Below the pieces are notes generated by a model, which was given only the letters and a program-made list of their open reading frames with translations, ran no database searches and was not told where the DNA came from. A DNA stretch of 64,000 nt from Psettodes erumei (Eukaryota; Chordata; Actinopteri; Pleuronectiformes; Psettodidae). A program made the position numbers and the translations under genes. The stretch is taken from contig JAFBJZ010000607.1 in NCBI GenBank assembly GCA_016785225.1, forward strand, positions 248,001 through 312,000, in the 5' to 3' direction. The number at the start of each line of letters is the position of its first letter. Positions within the stretch are counted from its first letter, which is position 1. Below are positions 22,760 to 34,589 of the stretch, in pieces.

Positions 22760-23730
22760 TCTCTGTCTTCCAAAGTCTTCATTATCCAGTATGGACTTCA
22801 GCAGTCTCTTTCCAAGACACTTAGTGTTTTTGCTCATCAATCTACACTCAATTACCCACAATGATAAAACACACATGGTTTTCAAAATTTATACAAATCA
22901 ATTAAAAGACAGACTAAAATCACACATTTATAAAAAAGTATTCAGACCCATAATTCCTTTTTAAATTACTTTTTAAAGCTTCTTTGGCAGCAATCAATTT
23001 GGCGTTGATTCTTCTTGGGCAAATTTATCCTCTTTTCCCTGATTCTCTGAAAATCTGATAGACTGAGTGGGAATCACTCTTTGTGGTTTTAATCTACAGA
23101 CTTCAAATCATACTTCAGGTCTTCGTCTGACCTTATCTGATCTTGATCACCTTCCTGACAAAGGCCCTTCCTTGCTTCGTTACTCAGTTTGGCCAGATGG
23201 CAAACTCTGGGAAGAGTCTTGGTGGTTCAAAACTTTTTTTCATTTCACAATTATTGAGGCCACTCATCTCCTGGGAACCCTCAACGCTTTAGAAAAGCTT
23301 TTCTACTCTTGGCCAGTTGAACGCCTCAATACAATTTTATCACTGAGGTCAACAGAGAGCTCCTGGGACTTCATGGCTTGGTTTTGTCCTGACATGCAAT
23401 GTGAACTGTGGGACCTTATATACACAGAGCTTTATAAATTGTGCCCAATCAATTTAATTTGCCAAAGTGGATTCCAGCCAAGTTCTTGACACATCTTAAG
23501 GATAATTAAAGCAAAGAGGATACAACTGACCACAATTTGGAGTGCGGTCTGAATACTTTTGTAAATGAGAGTACAGTTTTTGACTTTTAATAAATTTGCA
23601 ATAAATAAATCAAATCAGAATCAATAATATCAGTGTAGATCGGGCAAATTTATCAATTTACAGTTAAATCAACAACACAATAAAGTGTACAAAAAGAGAA
23701 GAGGACTAAATACTTTCTGAAGCAATTGAA
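22760..23730 (-). mobile_element. Decayed, internally deleted Tc1-like transposon with IR/DR ends
   Basis: The element has the layout of fish Tc1-like transposons with inner and outer direct repeats in each terminal inverted repeat. The inner repeats AGTATTCAGACC (22937-22948) and GGTCTGAATACT (23546-23557) are exact reverse complements. Decayed outer copies lie at about 22770-22785 and 23705-23725 (CTAAATACTTTCTGA). The text between 23140 and 23545 closely follows, in reverse, the 5' untranslated region and transposase start of the salmonid-type Tc1 consensus as I remember it. A full element is about 1.6 kb. Here about 650 bp of the transposase middle and 3' part is missing. Exact ends and the TA target duplication cannot be fixed by eye. 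It is non-autonomous and old. Confidence 0.85.
23130..23374 (-). pseudogene. Tc1-like transposase N-terminal relic
   Basis: The expected start codon is at 23374-23372 on the minus strand. It opens a 23-codon frame beginning MKSQELSVDLSDKIV, which resembles the start of the DNA-binding helix-turn-helix region of fish Tc1 transposases. Codon 24 is a TAG stop (23305-23303). Further on, the traces KALRVP and VASIIVK are recognisable but cut by a TGA and a second stop. A one-base deletion then shifts the frame so that TTKTLPR and LAKLS appear in another frame. The catalytic DDE domain is absent through deletion. No functional product is possible. The plus-strand frame at 23067-23489 is the antisense shadow of this relic. 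Confidence 0.85.
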
Positions 23731-25439
23731 CACCTGCTCCTAAAATATTAATGCATGTAAAGGTATGGACAATTCCCAGTAAAAGGCATAGAGATGTTTT
23801 CCTCACAGTGTGTTTCAACAGTTTTTCTTTCAGCAGCAAACAGCGGATACATAACTTGATGGATCATAAAGAAATTGCCTGGAAACCTGACACAAGCTAC
23901 ACACAGTTTGCTGACAAAATTGTCAATGAGTTAATGATCATGGAGAATTGGCAGAGCGTTGCAGCTTTTCAGTCCGTCTCTAATGCTTTCATTTCTATTG
24001 GCAGACGCTGAGTTCTCTCCCCTTGGTGACAACAAAGACCTGGTACCAGCACAGGACTGTCGGCGGATCACAGAACGCTCCGAGACTGAAATGAAATCAT
24101 TTTACTCACTGTGAGGCTCTGCCTCCAACACCACTCTGGTGAAAGTTCAGGTGTAGGACTTTTCAATTGATTTCAGTATGTCACCTCTGTAATATGAATC
24201 ACTTACTATGCTCTGTGACCCAGTGGTTGGCTCTCAAAACAAATATTACATTTTGCCATCTTTACTATGTCTACTGCCTATGGAAACTCTTGATTTTACC
24301 TCTAATTCAAATAAGTTGATAACAGGCCAGCTCCTGGTTGAGCATTTTGTCTTGAGAGCTTAAAGGAAAGCAAAGTTTGCAGTCAAGGATTCAGGCCTTG
24401 TATGAATAAAAACAACACATGGGGGGCAGTGTTAATGGAGACATGTCATTTAAGGTAGCAATGAGACAAGAAAATACTCTCCTGAAAATCCTTAAATGTA
24501 ATCTTAATACATTTAAAGGCTTAAAGGTAACAAAACTCTGCACAACAGTTTGTAATACAGACAAACGGTGCAGCTCTGGAAAATAATTGCAGCAGCAGCT
24601 ATTTAAAATTTGGTCACAATGAAATTACAGTGGTCGCTTTTTTGAAGTAAGCGTGCATTGGTTCATGTAAGTCTGTGATGTTTTGCCAGAGCCCCCTGTG
24701 TTGGCACCCCTGCAGCTATGAGGGACTGGCTCCTCACACACAAATGATGGTATTACAGTTGTTAGCGGCCAAGTAAATCAGCTTGTTTTAAAAACAATAT
24801 AATAATTACAATTGATGGTATAGAGGGAATACTTTATCTAGATCTCTGCTCTTTGCCAAACTGTAAACTTTAAAGTAGGCTGAGCTAGTTGTTTGTGCTA
24901 GTTATCAGAAACGGTCCTACAGGCTAACTGAGAGAAAAATGTGCTTCCCTGAGAGGCCATCTGTGTTGTTTGATTGATTGGCCAATGCTAGGTGGACACC
25001 GTCTGTTCTGTTTTCTGTCCCTGTTTCATAAAAACTTGAAGAAAGAACCACTGTCCCAGTATACTGGACTCTGTGCTGTTTACAATACGAATCCTGTCTG
25101 GCTGTTTTGTAAGCATGGAGTGTATCTGTGATGTCTGCTGTTCAATGCTTGTGTGGGGTCTTTCACTCTCTCTCTGTCAACTCATGTAGCTTGTGAGTCT
25201 CTATGGTAAACTTAAAAAAAATACTGTCAATCTGAACCCACCACAGTGTATGGCAAAATTTGGAAAAATCAAACAAAAGAAATGAATATTAACTCTCTTC
25301 CAAAGAACAAAGACCTCGCTCTTGTCTTCCAATTGTATCTGTATCTCTTCCCCGAGACTCTCTCTTTACACACTGGGTCATTAATACACATCAGCTTGTA
25401 AATGTGTACACTATAAATAGATTTTGAACTTTATTTTCC
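23731..25439. other. Gene-free stretch
   Basis: No gene is supported. The frame at 23751-24011 (plus, 86 codons) directly abuts the Tc1 relic and has a splice-acceptor-like TTTCTTTCAG at about 23824-23833, but it resembles no protein I know. The segment at about 24400-24960 is AT-rich and may include old unidentified repeat sequence. A MEF2-type word, CTATAAATAG, is at 25411-25420, close before the L2-like tail. Confidence 0.6.
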
Positions 25440-25692
25440 ACCTTCGGCGGGGGGCTTTCTGTGTGGAGTTTGCACGTTCTCCCCGCGTGGGTTTCCTCCG
25501 GGTACTCTGGCTTCCTTCCAGTCTACCAAAGACATGCAGGTTGCTAGTGTAAATGGTTGTTTCTCTGTGTGTCAGCCCTGTGATAGACTGGCGACCTGTT
25601 CAGGGTGTAGCCTGCCCAATGTCAGCTGGGATTGGATCCAGCCCCCTTGCAGCCCTCAAAGGATAAGCGATATAGCAAATGGAAGGATGAGA
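25440..25692 (+). mobile_element. LINE L2/Maui-like 3' tail or derived SINE tail
   Basis: Recognisable blocks come in the family order: TGTGTGGAGTTTGCACGTTC, then CGTGGGTTTCCTCCGGGTAC, then CCAAAGACATGCAGGTT, then GCCCTGTGATAGACTGGCGA, then GTCAGCTGGGATTGGATCCA, then GGATAAGCGATATAGCAAAT ending in diverged ATGG-type units. This is one of the most abundant interspersed tails in fish genomes and is linked with L2-clade LINEs such as Maui. Only the 3' tail is present, which fits truncated reverse transcription. The family name is from memory. The plus frame at 25534-25857 is read through it and is not a gene. Confidence 0.8.
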
Positions 25693-26881
25693 GGATTTTG
25701 CCTCACACTGCAACAAGGGGATCCTAAAACAAATTTCCAAGTTTCCATTTTGACGCTGAGAGCCAATATGCATTTGTTCTGTATGGTGTGTGAAACTCTG
25801 GAGGCTGGTTTGTTCACACACGAAGGCTTATTCAGAGGCCAACCACCTCAAAGGTAACTTATGCGATTCATTAGCTCATATCTATCCAATTGCTCATAAA
25901 AGCAAATTATTTTCTTATTTTCAGTAGCTGAAAGTGGTGTTTTTCTCCCCCAGCTGGACTTCCTTATAGAATCCAAATCGGCTCCCTGGGGTGTACGAGA
26001 GCTAGGATTTTATATCAGAGGTGAAACAATGCTTTAGAATGGGACTGTATGCCCCAACCCTCTCCTATCAGCGCAGACCTGGGATAATCTACGAAGACAT
26101 TCTGGTACCAAATAATAAAAGAAAGTTGGCAGGAGAAATGCTATTGCTTTTAGATTATTATGGCAGTTGATATTTCTGGAACATCAGGGTCGTCAGCAAA
26201 AAATCAATATCTCCCCAAACCATCCACACTTGCCTGCTTCCTTACAACAACACGTCCCCCCACAACCATGACCCCTCTTGTGTCAAACCCTTTTCAAACT
26301 TGCAAATGCTAATGAAAACCATTTAAATGCACACAAATAGTGCAGCTATTGATTTTTTTATAGTTATTTATGGCTCAATATATGCAGTAAAGAAAAAAAA
26401 TTATACTATAGCAAATGATATAAAGCTACCAAAAAGGACAGCACACATAAATTAAATAAACAAGCAAAATGTACTTCTATTAACATGTCAAAATTATATA
26501 CCAATTTATGCTGGTTCTTTCCACAAATCCCATTAAATTGGCTTGAAGCCAGTGTTTTCAGGTCAGAGGGTGACTTTCTGCGGGTATCAAAACAGCAGGG
26601 CTGACCCTTTCACTCAGCACATGAATCCGGAGGACGTGTGCACAGACATGGTCCAAATTGGGTCTTGAATCCCTGCCTGTTTGTCCTTCCACTCTTTGCC
26701 CTCTTCTAACATGTTCATCTTCTCAGCATGCATAATTTAATATATTGTCACATTTGAAATGAGGCAAAAAAAGAAAACAAGAACAGTGACCCTGCTCAAA
26801 AAAAGGTGCAAGGAAACCTCATTGTGCCCATTTTAAGATGCAGGAGCACTGGTCTGGTCTTGTCATGTTTGCCCCTGTCTA

Positions 26882-26895
26882 CCCCCCCCCCCCCC
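26882..26895. repeat. C14 homopolymer
   Basis: Fourteen consecutive C bases followed by ACCCTACCCC. The exact count may be unreliable in any assembly. Confidence 0.9.
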
Positions 26896-27163
26896 ACCCT
26901 ACCCCTTGAATGTCTTTGCACAGTCCTAGAAACAAGCGGAAAATCTGCCAAGTAAAAAAAAGTTTACATTATACAAAAATGAGAATTTCTGTCTTTTTTT
27001 TGGCCTGAAACAACGACTGTATTGGATTTTGTGCCGTGGCTGACACTACTCAATAACTGTAAGCTCTTGATACATGTCATAAAACATGAACTCTGTCTGC
27101 TGATAATGAAGCAGGTGACTGCTGTATGGCTCCAGAATGGTCTCAAATGTACAGTTTAATGAC

Positions 27164-27185
27164 TGTGTGTGTGTGTGTGTGCGTG
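27164..27185. repeat. (TG)n microsatellite
   Basis: About ten TG units, with a GC step near the right end. Confidence 0.95.
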
Positions 27186-27829
27186 TCATCCTTGTGTGGC
27201 TCTTTCACAAGGCTCCTGTCAGGTCCATAATTGACAGTCTAAGTGGGGCAGCCGAGAGGCCAGGCCCTGTTAATTTATTTTCTCAGACTCTCCATCCATA
27301 TTTATGAGCCCCTGCTGTTTTGTCTATCACCGCCGATCAAACTTACTGTGTAATTGTACTTGCTAAAGCAAGAGAGCCACGTGTGAGTGGTCACTCGGCC
27401 CGCAACATTCGCATTAGTCTTTATTATTTCATTAATTCATATCCCCAGACCAGGAGGGAGAGGCAAAGAGAAATGGGGAGAGATGGCGAAAGATGCCGGT
27501 GGCAACCATGATTAGAGATCAGGAACAGAATAAGCTGCCAGAATCAGGTCATTATGCCAGCACCCTCTGATCTGGTTGAAACTAATTGCCGTGGCTCCTG
27601 TGGGTGTGGGTCCCATCTCCTCTTAGCCCTAATAGTTGTGTCTATCCTGATGCGACACAAACTCATTCATCATAAACCATCATTAATGCAATGATATCCT
27701 AAACACAATAAACTCTCATCTCAGGAAAAACACAGTCTAATTCAAACCAGTAATAATCAGCACTATGCATCATCTAGTTATAATGTAAGATAACCTGCCA
27801 TGCTTTAAGCCCAATGACATGTTGAATTG

Positions 27830-27960
27830 CATTTTTTTTTTACCGCAGCAGCAATAATTCATTGCCCATGAAGACTACGAGCAGCATGCAAGGCATGTTG
27901 GTGTTTACCTCGAGTCGTCCCCCCTTTAATGAGTTTAATTTGTTTACAAACTAACCTCAA
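27830..27960. promoter_or_regulatory. FOX/homeodomain motif cluster
   Basis: Two perfect forkhead words TGTTTAC lie at 27902-27908 and 27941-27947, 39 bp apart and on the same strand. Between and before them are homeodomain-type words (ATAATTCATTG, TTAATGAG, TTTAATT). There are no tandem repeats apart from a T run at about 27832-27841. This is a candidate enhancer fragment, based on motif density only. Confidence 0.3.
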
Positions 27961-30700
27961 GGAAATATTTGCTGGAGAGACCTTGATGTTTGTGGTGTTA
28001 GATGGGGCGGCATACCTGTATCGTCAGGGGTAATGGTGTAATTATGTGCTATTTTGAACCCACAGACATACATTCATTTCCATTCATAATGACTTGTTAT
28101 GTTTTCATCAAAACAACACCGCCGCCTGATGTAAGCATGCATAATGGGGATTACTGTAGGTGGCCCGGTGCCGACCAGCTCCAGTTTCTCTCCAAAGCGT
28201 CACTTCAGAAAGTCAGCTCAGTCCGGGTTACACCCAGACTTGTGCTCAGTTCAAGTGAAGTTTAGGATCATAGGATTAAGTAACATTTGTGGTATCCTTT
28301 TTGCATTAATTATAATGCTCTGTGGTTGTTCTGAAAGAAACAATTTAATGAGCATTATAAATTTGGCTTTTGTATTAGGTCCAGGGACTCAACAATGCAT
28401 ACTGAAAAGGCAGCACTTAATGTGCGCCGGATAAATCATTTAAGTTGCTCATTTACTTGAGCTCAAAAGCCTTAATTTGCATGTTGTTTTCACATTTTCA
28501 GACTCACTCCCCCACCCCTCCATCTCTTTTCAAAATCTCTGATTGAGTGCAGTTGCTAATGGCTGCAGTGTGAGTTATAAACTACAAATGAATTCTCTTC
28601 AGTCCAAATGAAACTTACTCTGATATGGGCTCCCAGCATGCATTGATGATTATAGAAACCCTCCCCGTGAAATTGTCTTTGTAATTGTCCCACTGCTCAT
28701 GGTAAGCGAGATACTTCCCTAATAAAGCAAACTGAGGAGCCATCGAAGGCTTTTAGATAACCTTGCAGAGTAAAATTGCTCCCCCAAATGTTTTCAATTC
28801 TGCATTTTATCAACTATCCCTCTTTCATTTAGTTGTGTTTGCCAGTGTTTGGAGCGTATCAGTTTTATTTTCATTTGATCATTATACTCTGTGTGCTCAA
28901 AAACACACATGAAAGAATGATACAAAATAAAATGAAAATAGGTAAATGTCTTTCCTGCTGAATATTTCTTATGCTTGAAAATAAGAGTCAAATGTGCTGA
29001 TTGCTTAGATGGTAAAGCAATATGGTAAATATTCTTATGTACGACAACAGTGCAAAGCTGTTTTGTGGTTAGCATCGGACAGTAAAAGTCAACCAGGCCT
29101 GTAATTTTCCACATCTATAGCGAAACATATTGTGTTTACAGTCTGTTTACCACATGCACTGCACTATCGTCCTCTCAGGGCATTAGTTCCAGACTCCACT
29201 GAAACATCATCTGTCCTATAGTCCTGGGGCCAGTCTCAAATCTCTTTTCCTGTGTCTTCTCTTGGGCACACTCCACACTCTGTACCTAACCAGCAAGGAA
29301 GACCCGCTGCATTACCATTTGTCTGCTTGCATAATTTAAATTTCAACAGTAATAAGGATTCAAAAGCTTTTTAACATAGTCAGTTACTTTGAGGAAAGAG
29401 AACAGAGGGAGATGGAGGAAAGATGCAAGGAAATTAATTACAGAGAGGAAGCAACTTCAGACTACTGGAATGTGCCCCAGGTGAAAACATGTCATTGAAT
29501 TGACTTCTCTGAGAAGGTTGAACCTGCATGCCTTGATTAATCAATGTGCCGTGTTTTCTCCCCTACTTGAACCCAAGGCCAAGCCATATTTCACCGGGAC
29601 AAATTGAGCGGGGGACTGACACAGGTCTGACCATAAAACCAAAGGTAATTAGGAACCACTGGAAGACGTTCCATAAAAGACAGTGGGTCAGACACATTCA
29701 ATATACCCAATGGAAGCTGCATGCAGACAAACAGAACCACTGGCTGACTGCATACTGAGCACAGAGACCGCAGGAATACAGTGGTTGAAAGGCGAGACAA
29801 GGCACTTCTCACCAGATCTATTATGAATTCACTGTGTTGCAAGTGTGCAAATTTTGATAAATAATACCTTCAGATCAGGGCGGTAATTTGATTTCCTATG
29901 AGGTAATCTCAGCTAATTGACATAAGAATTGAGTGAGCAATGCACTGACGTTAAAGCTTCCTGGCACAACACTCACAGCGAGATGTTTTCGACACGTCAG
30001 GGTGGAAGGAACACATCACCTCTCGTCCCGTGTGATGCCTGTCGGTTTAGTTGAGGCAGCCTTCCTCCTTCATTCAATAACATGCCAGCATCCTACTACG
30101 AAGGTCTCTCGTGTCTCACAATGCGTCTCCCCTTTCTCTCACTTTATTTGGAAACATGAGCCACGAACAAGCATACAATCTGTAGGGAAGCTCTAGTTGA
30201 GGTGGAGTGGTAGAGAAGCTAAGGAAAAGGAGGCCTATCAGTTAGTCTTTTTGCCTAAATGCCATCGCTGCAGTACACCACTGGTTAGAGGTCCCTTTTT
30301 TATTATACCACTGTTATGAAATCTGCCAAGGAGCATCTCTTCCGGCTCTGTGGTTAATGTAGCTCGAAAAGCAAATGGTCAGGCATTCATTCTCCTGCGC
30401 TCTCCTCATTACAGAGAGACAGAGAAAGAGAAAGAGAGGGAGGCGCGGCACTACTCTTTTCCTCTTCAGACATGCATCTTGATGTTTATATGCACAGTGT
30501 GAGAGGGAAAAGGAGCTGCAGATTGCACTGTAAGCATTCCAGGCCACTGATGAAAAAACAGGGACCGTTATTAAATCTATATTTAGATGTATAGGGTGTA
30601 GCGGCCCAGACCCTGTTGCACAGGACTCACTTGCCATATTAATGCCTGTAATTTAATCATCTCCAGATCGTGGAAAATCGGGAAGTGTCAACATGAAAGA
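27961..30700. other. Gene-free stretch, unique sequence
   Basis: No gene is supported. Frames of up to 107 codons (28002-28265, 28144-28434, 28794-29114, 30314-30637) contain nothing recognisable. The sequence is almost free of simple repeats from 27961 to 30400 and carries many ATTA-core words, for example near 28300-28480. That composition is typical of fish noncoding DNA around developmental genes. A GA-rich tract lies at about 30414-30442. Confidence 0.6.
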
Positions 30701-30718
30701 ATAAATAATAATAATAAT
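30701..30718. repeat. (ATA)n tract
   Basis: Short array of ATA/ATAA units. Confidence 0.85.
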
Positions 30719-31466
30719 ACAAGGGGGAAGAGAGATAGAGAGAGGGGCCATGACCTCCTTCTCCATGAATGAAAGAGTTATCAAAATATCAAAAATTAGA
30801 TGGGCCTCAAATAGGCATCTTCAGCTTCATCAAAACCATAACTCAAATCAATACACTACAGATGTGATGATGTTACTTTCCCCTGCAGTGAATTAAAACA
30901 AGTTTCCATCCATACATATACACACACACTATATCCACTGATTTTAAAAAATTGAAAAAATAAAAACATTCGTTCCTCTTTGGGTGTCCTGATGTCTACA
31001 GTGATATCTCTCTGTTGTCATAACAACTGCCACAACAATTGGGCAAAGTGGCGTTCATGCGGAGGTATGCAAGTAAAGAGAAAAACAAATAGATAAAATT
31101 TGAGCAAAAAGATTGGCTGTTTAATTCTGTCAGCCTCTGGTCCGGGTATATCACCAGTCCAGGGTGGCATGAGAGAATGCTGTGGCAGTCAAGCGGACTT
31201 GGCATCCACAGCATATGTGGGCATGACCTTCAGCAGCACGGGAACACGGGGGCACCGAGTCAGTGTGCAAACAGCAGGCAGGGTCCTCAGATGTGTGAGG
31301 CCCCCCTTGGGACGCAGCGGCAGAATGAGATGCCCATCACTCTGTGGCTCTGCAGATGCTCCTCACAACTGCCAGGCTTTCAGCTTCATTAGGCCTGGAT
31401 CAGATACATACAGAGGAGTGCAGCCTGAGGCTATCACTGCAGCCTCCCTGCGATGCGGGTACAGAA

Positions 31467-31483
31467 ACACACACACACACACA
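31467..31483. repeat. (CA)n microsatellite
   Basis: Eight CA units, followed by scattered CACA words up to about 31510. Confidence 0.9.
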
Positions 31484-32572
31484 GTCACACGTACATTCAT
31501 ACACAAACACAGTCACATTTTGAATCATTTCTAAAAGGAGCCAATTTCATCAGTGGGAAGATGTGATGGTGAGGGATTTCTTTTTTTCTCTCTGTGCAGT
31601 TTTGTGTTTTGAATATGTGAAGCGAAGAGGAGATAAAGCCCTTGTGACATGAAGGAGTCGGGAAATGTGTACAAATGTAGAAATCTTTTAATGAACACAG
31701 GGACAAAATTTGTTTCAAGTTGGACCAAATTATGATGGAAACCAGTGATATGAAAATGTCATTCACGCTGGGGTATCTTAGGATAAGCTCCTCAAAACAA
31801 TGTCTTATGGCTTTTCTCTTCTTTTTTTGCAATGAAATGACAAACAAGAAGCCATGACAAATAAACAGATATAACTGGGATCAAGAGGTCTTACTCCGAT
31901 TCATTACTTTCTTTACTGTGAGGCCAACTTGAAAGATAAAGGGCAGTGTTCCCCCTCAGTGAAATGGGAACACTTCCCCATGAGCGGTGGGACTTTTATT
32001 CATCACCAGCGAAGACATTCCCCACCATGCAATATGTAATTAGTGTGTAATCCCCTGCCTTTTTAAAATGAGACCAAAAAATGATGATGGGGGACCATAA
32101 TGAGATATTAATTCAGAAACACTGCAGATAGGCATTTATTTTCTTTTTTTTCCCTTTGCCACCTCAATAAAGCAACGCTGCATAAGTTATTACAAAGCTT
32201 TAATGTAAATACGGTTATTACAGCAATTTGTATGGGGAACCAGTGTTTCATTTCCCCCTCTGTCTGTCTTTTTCTCATTAAAACCTCAATCCCTATCTGT
32301 CAGATGTCTGTTTGGAATAACTTATTGGTGTAAGAGACATAAAGGGAGCTAGTGCAGGAGGAAGTGCACAGATATGAAGTATTGCACACATTTCTTGCCA
32401 AGAACTGCACATTCTTATTCAGTCTAGCTGCCTGAATGTTGTCATGTGTATCCAATCACAAGCATTTGGCTCAATCATGTAAAATATGTCCCAGGTGACA
32501 GAAGCAGGTGGTCCACTATTTAATCCCCCCACCCCACCCCTAGCAACCAATGCTGTTGGGTTGTGAACGAAT

Positions 32573-32612
32573 GTATGTGTGTGTCTGCTTCATTGTGTGC
32601 GTGTGTGTGTGT
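32573..32612. repeat. Interrupted TG repeat
   Basis: TG tracts of four to six units separated by CTGCTTCAT. Confidence 0.85.
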
Positions 32613-33388
32613 TTGCATCTATCTGGTGCATTTCAGATTGAATATTTGAATTAGACAGAAATTTTTCCAATGAGTTCCCACTTTGAGATTGAAGGAGTTG
32701 AAGGAGCCGTGACAAATGACAAATGAGCGCAGAGATTAGAAGAGCATTGTCCAAATGTGATTAATATGAAGAACTGTACGTGAATATTTGGCCAATCTAT
32801 CAAAAATAAGCCACAGACAATTTGTCTTAGCTTGAATTCTTCTCAGGAATTCGCCTTGACAGTCATCACTTTTAATGCGAAACACAATATTTAAGCAAAT
32901 GGCCTCAAGCACCGCGTTCATGATATTAAATTATTACACGCACGACACTGTTTCTAACTGAAAATCCCCCATTATTTTCGTCATTCATCAAAATGCCACG
33001 GGAGTTGCTGCAGCACATTTTTAATCAAAATAAGAATGAGACCAAGCATATTTGATTGTTTCGGTCTCACACAGTCACACTTTTCTGCCGAGATTTTTCC
33101 ATTTAAACACACACATCCAAAGTAAAAAAAGGGTTTTATGGCAGAAATTTCAAGCCGACTTTATCTTATACCTTCAATAAAAAGAGGGCTTTGCCTTTCC
33201 AATGCTGAGTCGGTGTTTGCATGTGCTGAAACATATTTGTCACCGGCACCGTTTCATATCTCACATTAGAAGGGGGAAAGGTGCTCTCAGATTGCATTTT
33301 TGGCACTGTGTCAAGACTGTAATTGAGCTTGTGTGTTTGTGTGTGTGTGATGGGGGGGTGAAGGGGTTTAAGAGAGTTGGGTCATCCT

Positions 33389-33401
33389 GTTGCCTGGTAA
33401 C
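33389..33401. promoter_or_regulatory. RFX X-box-like motif
   Basis: GTTGCCTGGTAAC is a palindromic pair of RFX half-sites (GTTGCC and GGTAAC) with a one-base spacer. RFX proteins tolerate spacers of one to three bases. No promoter or gene is adjacent. This is a motif-only call. Confidence 0.35.
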
Positions 33402-34059
33402 AAGGCTCAGATTGACAAAGGGTGAGCAATTTAGGACTACTTTCCCCCAGTAATCAATACAACAGGCCTGATGTGATGATGTGAGATTATCCAAGGGAGA
33501 AAAGCCAACATATTTGGCAGGGGTTACTTCATAACCAAGAGTAGCAGGTTTAGAAGAAATTGCGTTTGAAACATTGAATATAAAGATATAAGGTCTGGTT
33601 ACCTGGCGTCTGAAATCTTGCTAAAATGAGACTTCTCAAGCCCTCATCTCCCTCAGGTAATGGGAACTTTAGCAAAGTGAACACTCATGGGGAAGGAAGA
33701 ATCTGATTTTAGCTTTCTTGTTTAATACCGTCTGTCAGACTGTCGCTAGTATTGCCCTTGGCGAGTGGATCTGGTGCAAGGCTGTAATATTGGAAAAGAT
33801 TTGAGTGAAAAAAGAGATGGAAGTTGAATAAAACTTTAGGGACAGCTGTAGACATGTAGACCCTCTCTATGCATAAAACATGTACCTCCTACTGAACCTT
33901 AGAGGTTCAAAAGCATTGAACTTAAAAAAAAAATGAAAAAAATATCATGTTGAAACTACAACTGGATAATATCACACTTTAGTAGATTCCTCACGACGGT
34001 TTGGAAAAATATGAAAAATGGCCATGAAGGATGACAAGTTACAATGTGATGTAAATATA

Positions 34060-34450
34060 TTTTACTTACTTTCTGATACAAATAAGTGAACACTTTTTGA
34101 CCTGTTAGGGGCAGCAGAACAGACTGCAAACACAACCCTGACATATTATTTATGTTAAAGTTTTTGTGGCCTTCAATACCATCTGAGGGAAATGTCTGGC
34201 CCTTCCGCTGCTAACTGCTGCACTGTGTTCACCAGCTAGTCTGCAGGTAGTATGGTTGCAGGTTATTTGGGAATTAACTGACTCATTTCCTTGCAGTGAA
34301 GATTTTTCTTCCCATGTTTAGTTGATTTCTCAGTAAATTAAATAAAACATTTAGGCAGCGGAGGAAACAGGTGGATTTACGCGCTGAGGTTTACAGGCTA
34401 TGTCTGACTTTAGAGCCAGCAAAGCAGGATGTCAATCGACACCCTGTCTG
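34060..34450 (+). repeat. Probable teleost interspersed repeat, diverged
   Basis: Blocks such as AAGTGAACACTTTTTGACC, GGGGCAGCAGAACAGACTGC, AAATGTCTGGCCCTTC, TTCACCAGCTAGTCTGCAGG and GCCAGCAAAGCAGG occur in an order I associate with a common percomorph repeat. I do not recall its formal name or its class. No coding capacity is visible. The boundaries are approximate. The family assignment is from memory and should be treated as tentative. Confidence 0.5.
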
Positions 34451-34589
34451 ATACAGAGAATTTATCAGACAGTGAGTAGCGTGACCCAGAGTACCCAGCT
34501 CTCTTTCTGTTGACCACCCAGAAGTTAGCTTCACGAAGGATTTCACAGATATCCAGTGGAGGCTGTGCAAAAAGCTTTCTCCGAAGACA

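Larger units (their letters stand above)
25693..27829. other. Gene-free stretch, AT-rich, with homopolymers
   Basis: No gene is supported. It holds an AT-rich part at about 26300-26520, a C14 run (26882) and a TG repeat (27164), the last two listed separately. Frames at 26964-27146 and 27320-27511 are short and unrecognisable. The segment from about 27200 to 27700 is unique and repeat-free and has the mixed composition of noncoding regulatory DNA. Confidence 0.6.
30719..34059. other. Gene-free stretch with a GC-richer patch
   Basis: No gene is supported with confidence. The patch at about 31120-31460 is GC-richer than its surroundings and open in two plus frames (31100-31534, 144 codons, and 31177-31392). 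Neither frame holds a known domain, and the longer one ends in Thr-His repeats from a CA tract. It could be noncoding conserved DNA. Other contents are a TG tract at 32573-32612, a TG/G tract at 33331-33357 and an X-box at 33389. Confidence 0.55.

Noticed and set aside
23067..23489. 140-codon plus-strand frame
   Set aside because: It is the antisense shadow of the decayed Tc1 transposase start, not a gene.
25534..25857. 107-codon plus-strand frame
   Set aside because: It is read through an L2-like interspersed tail.
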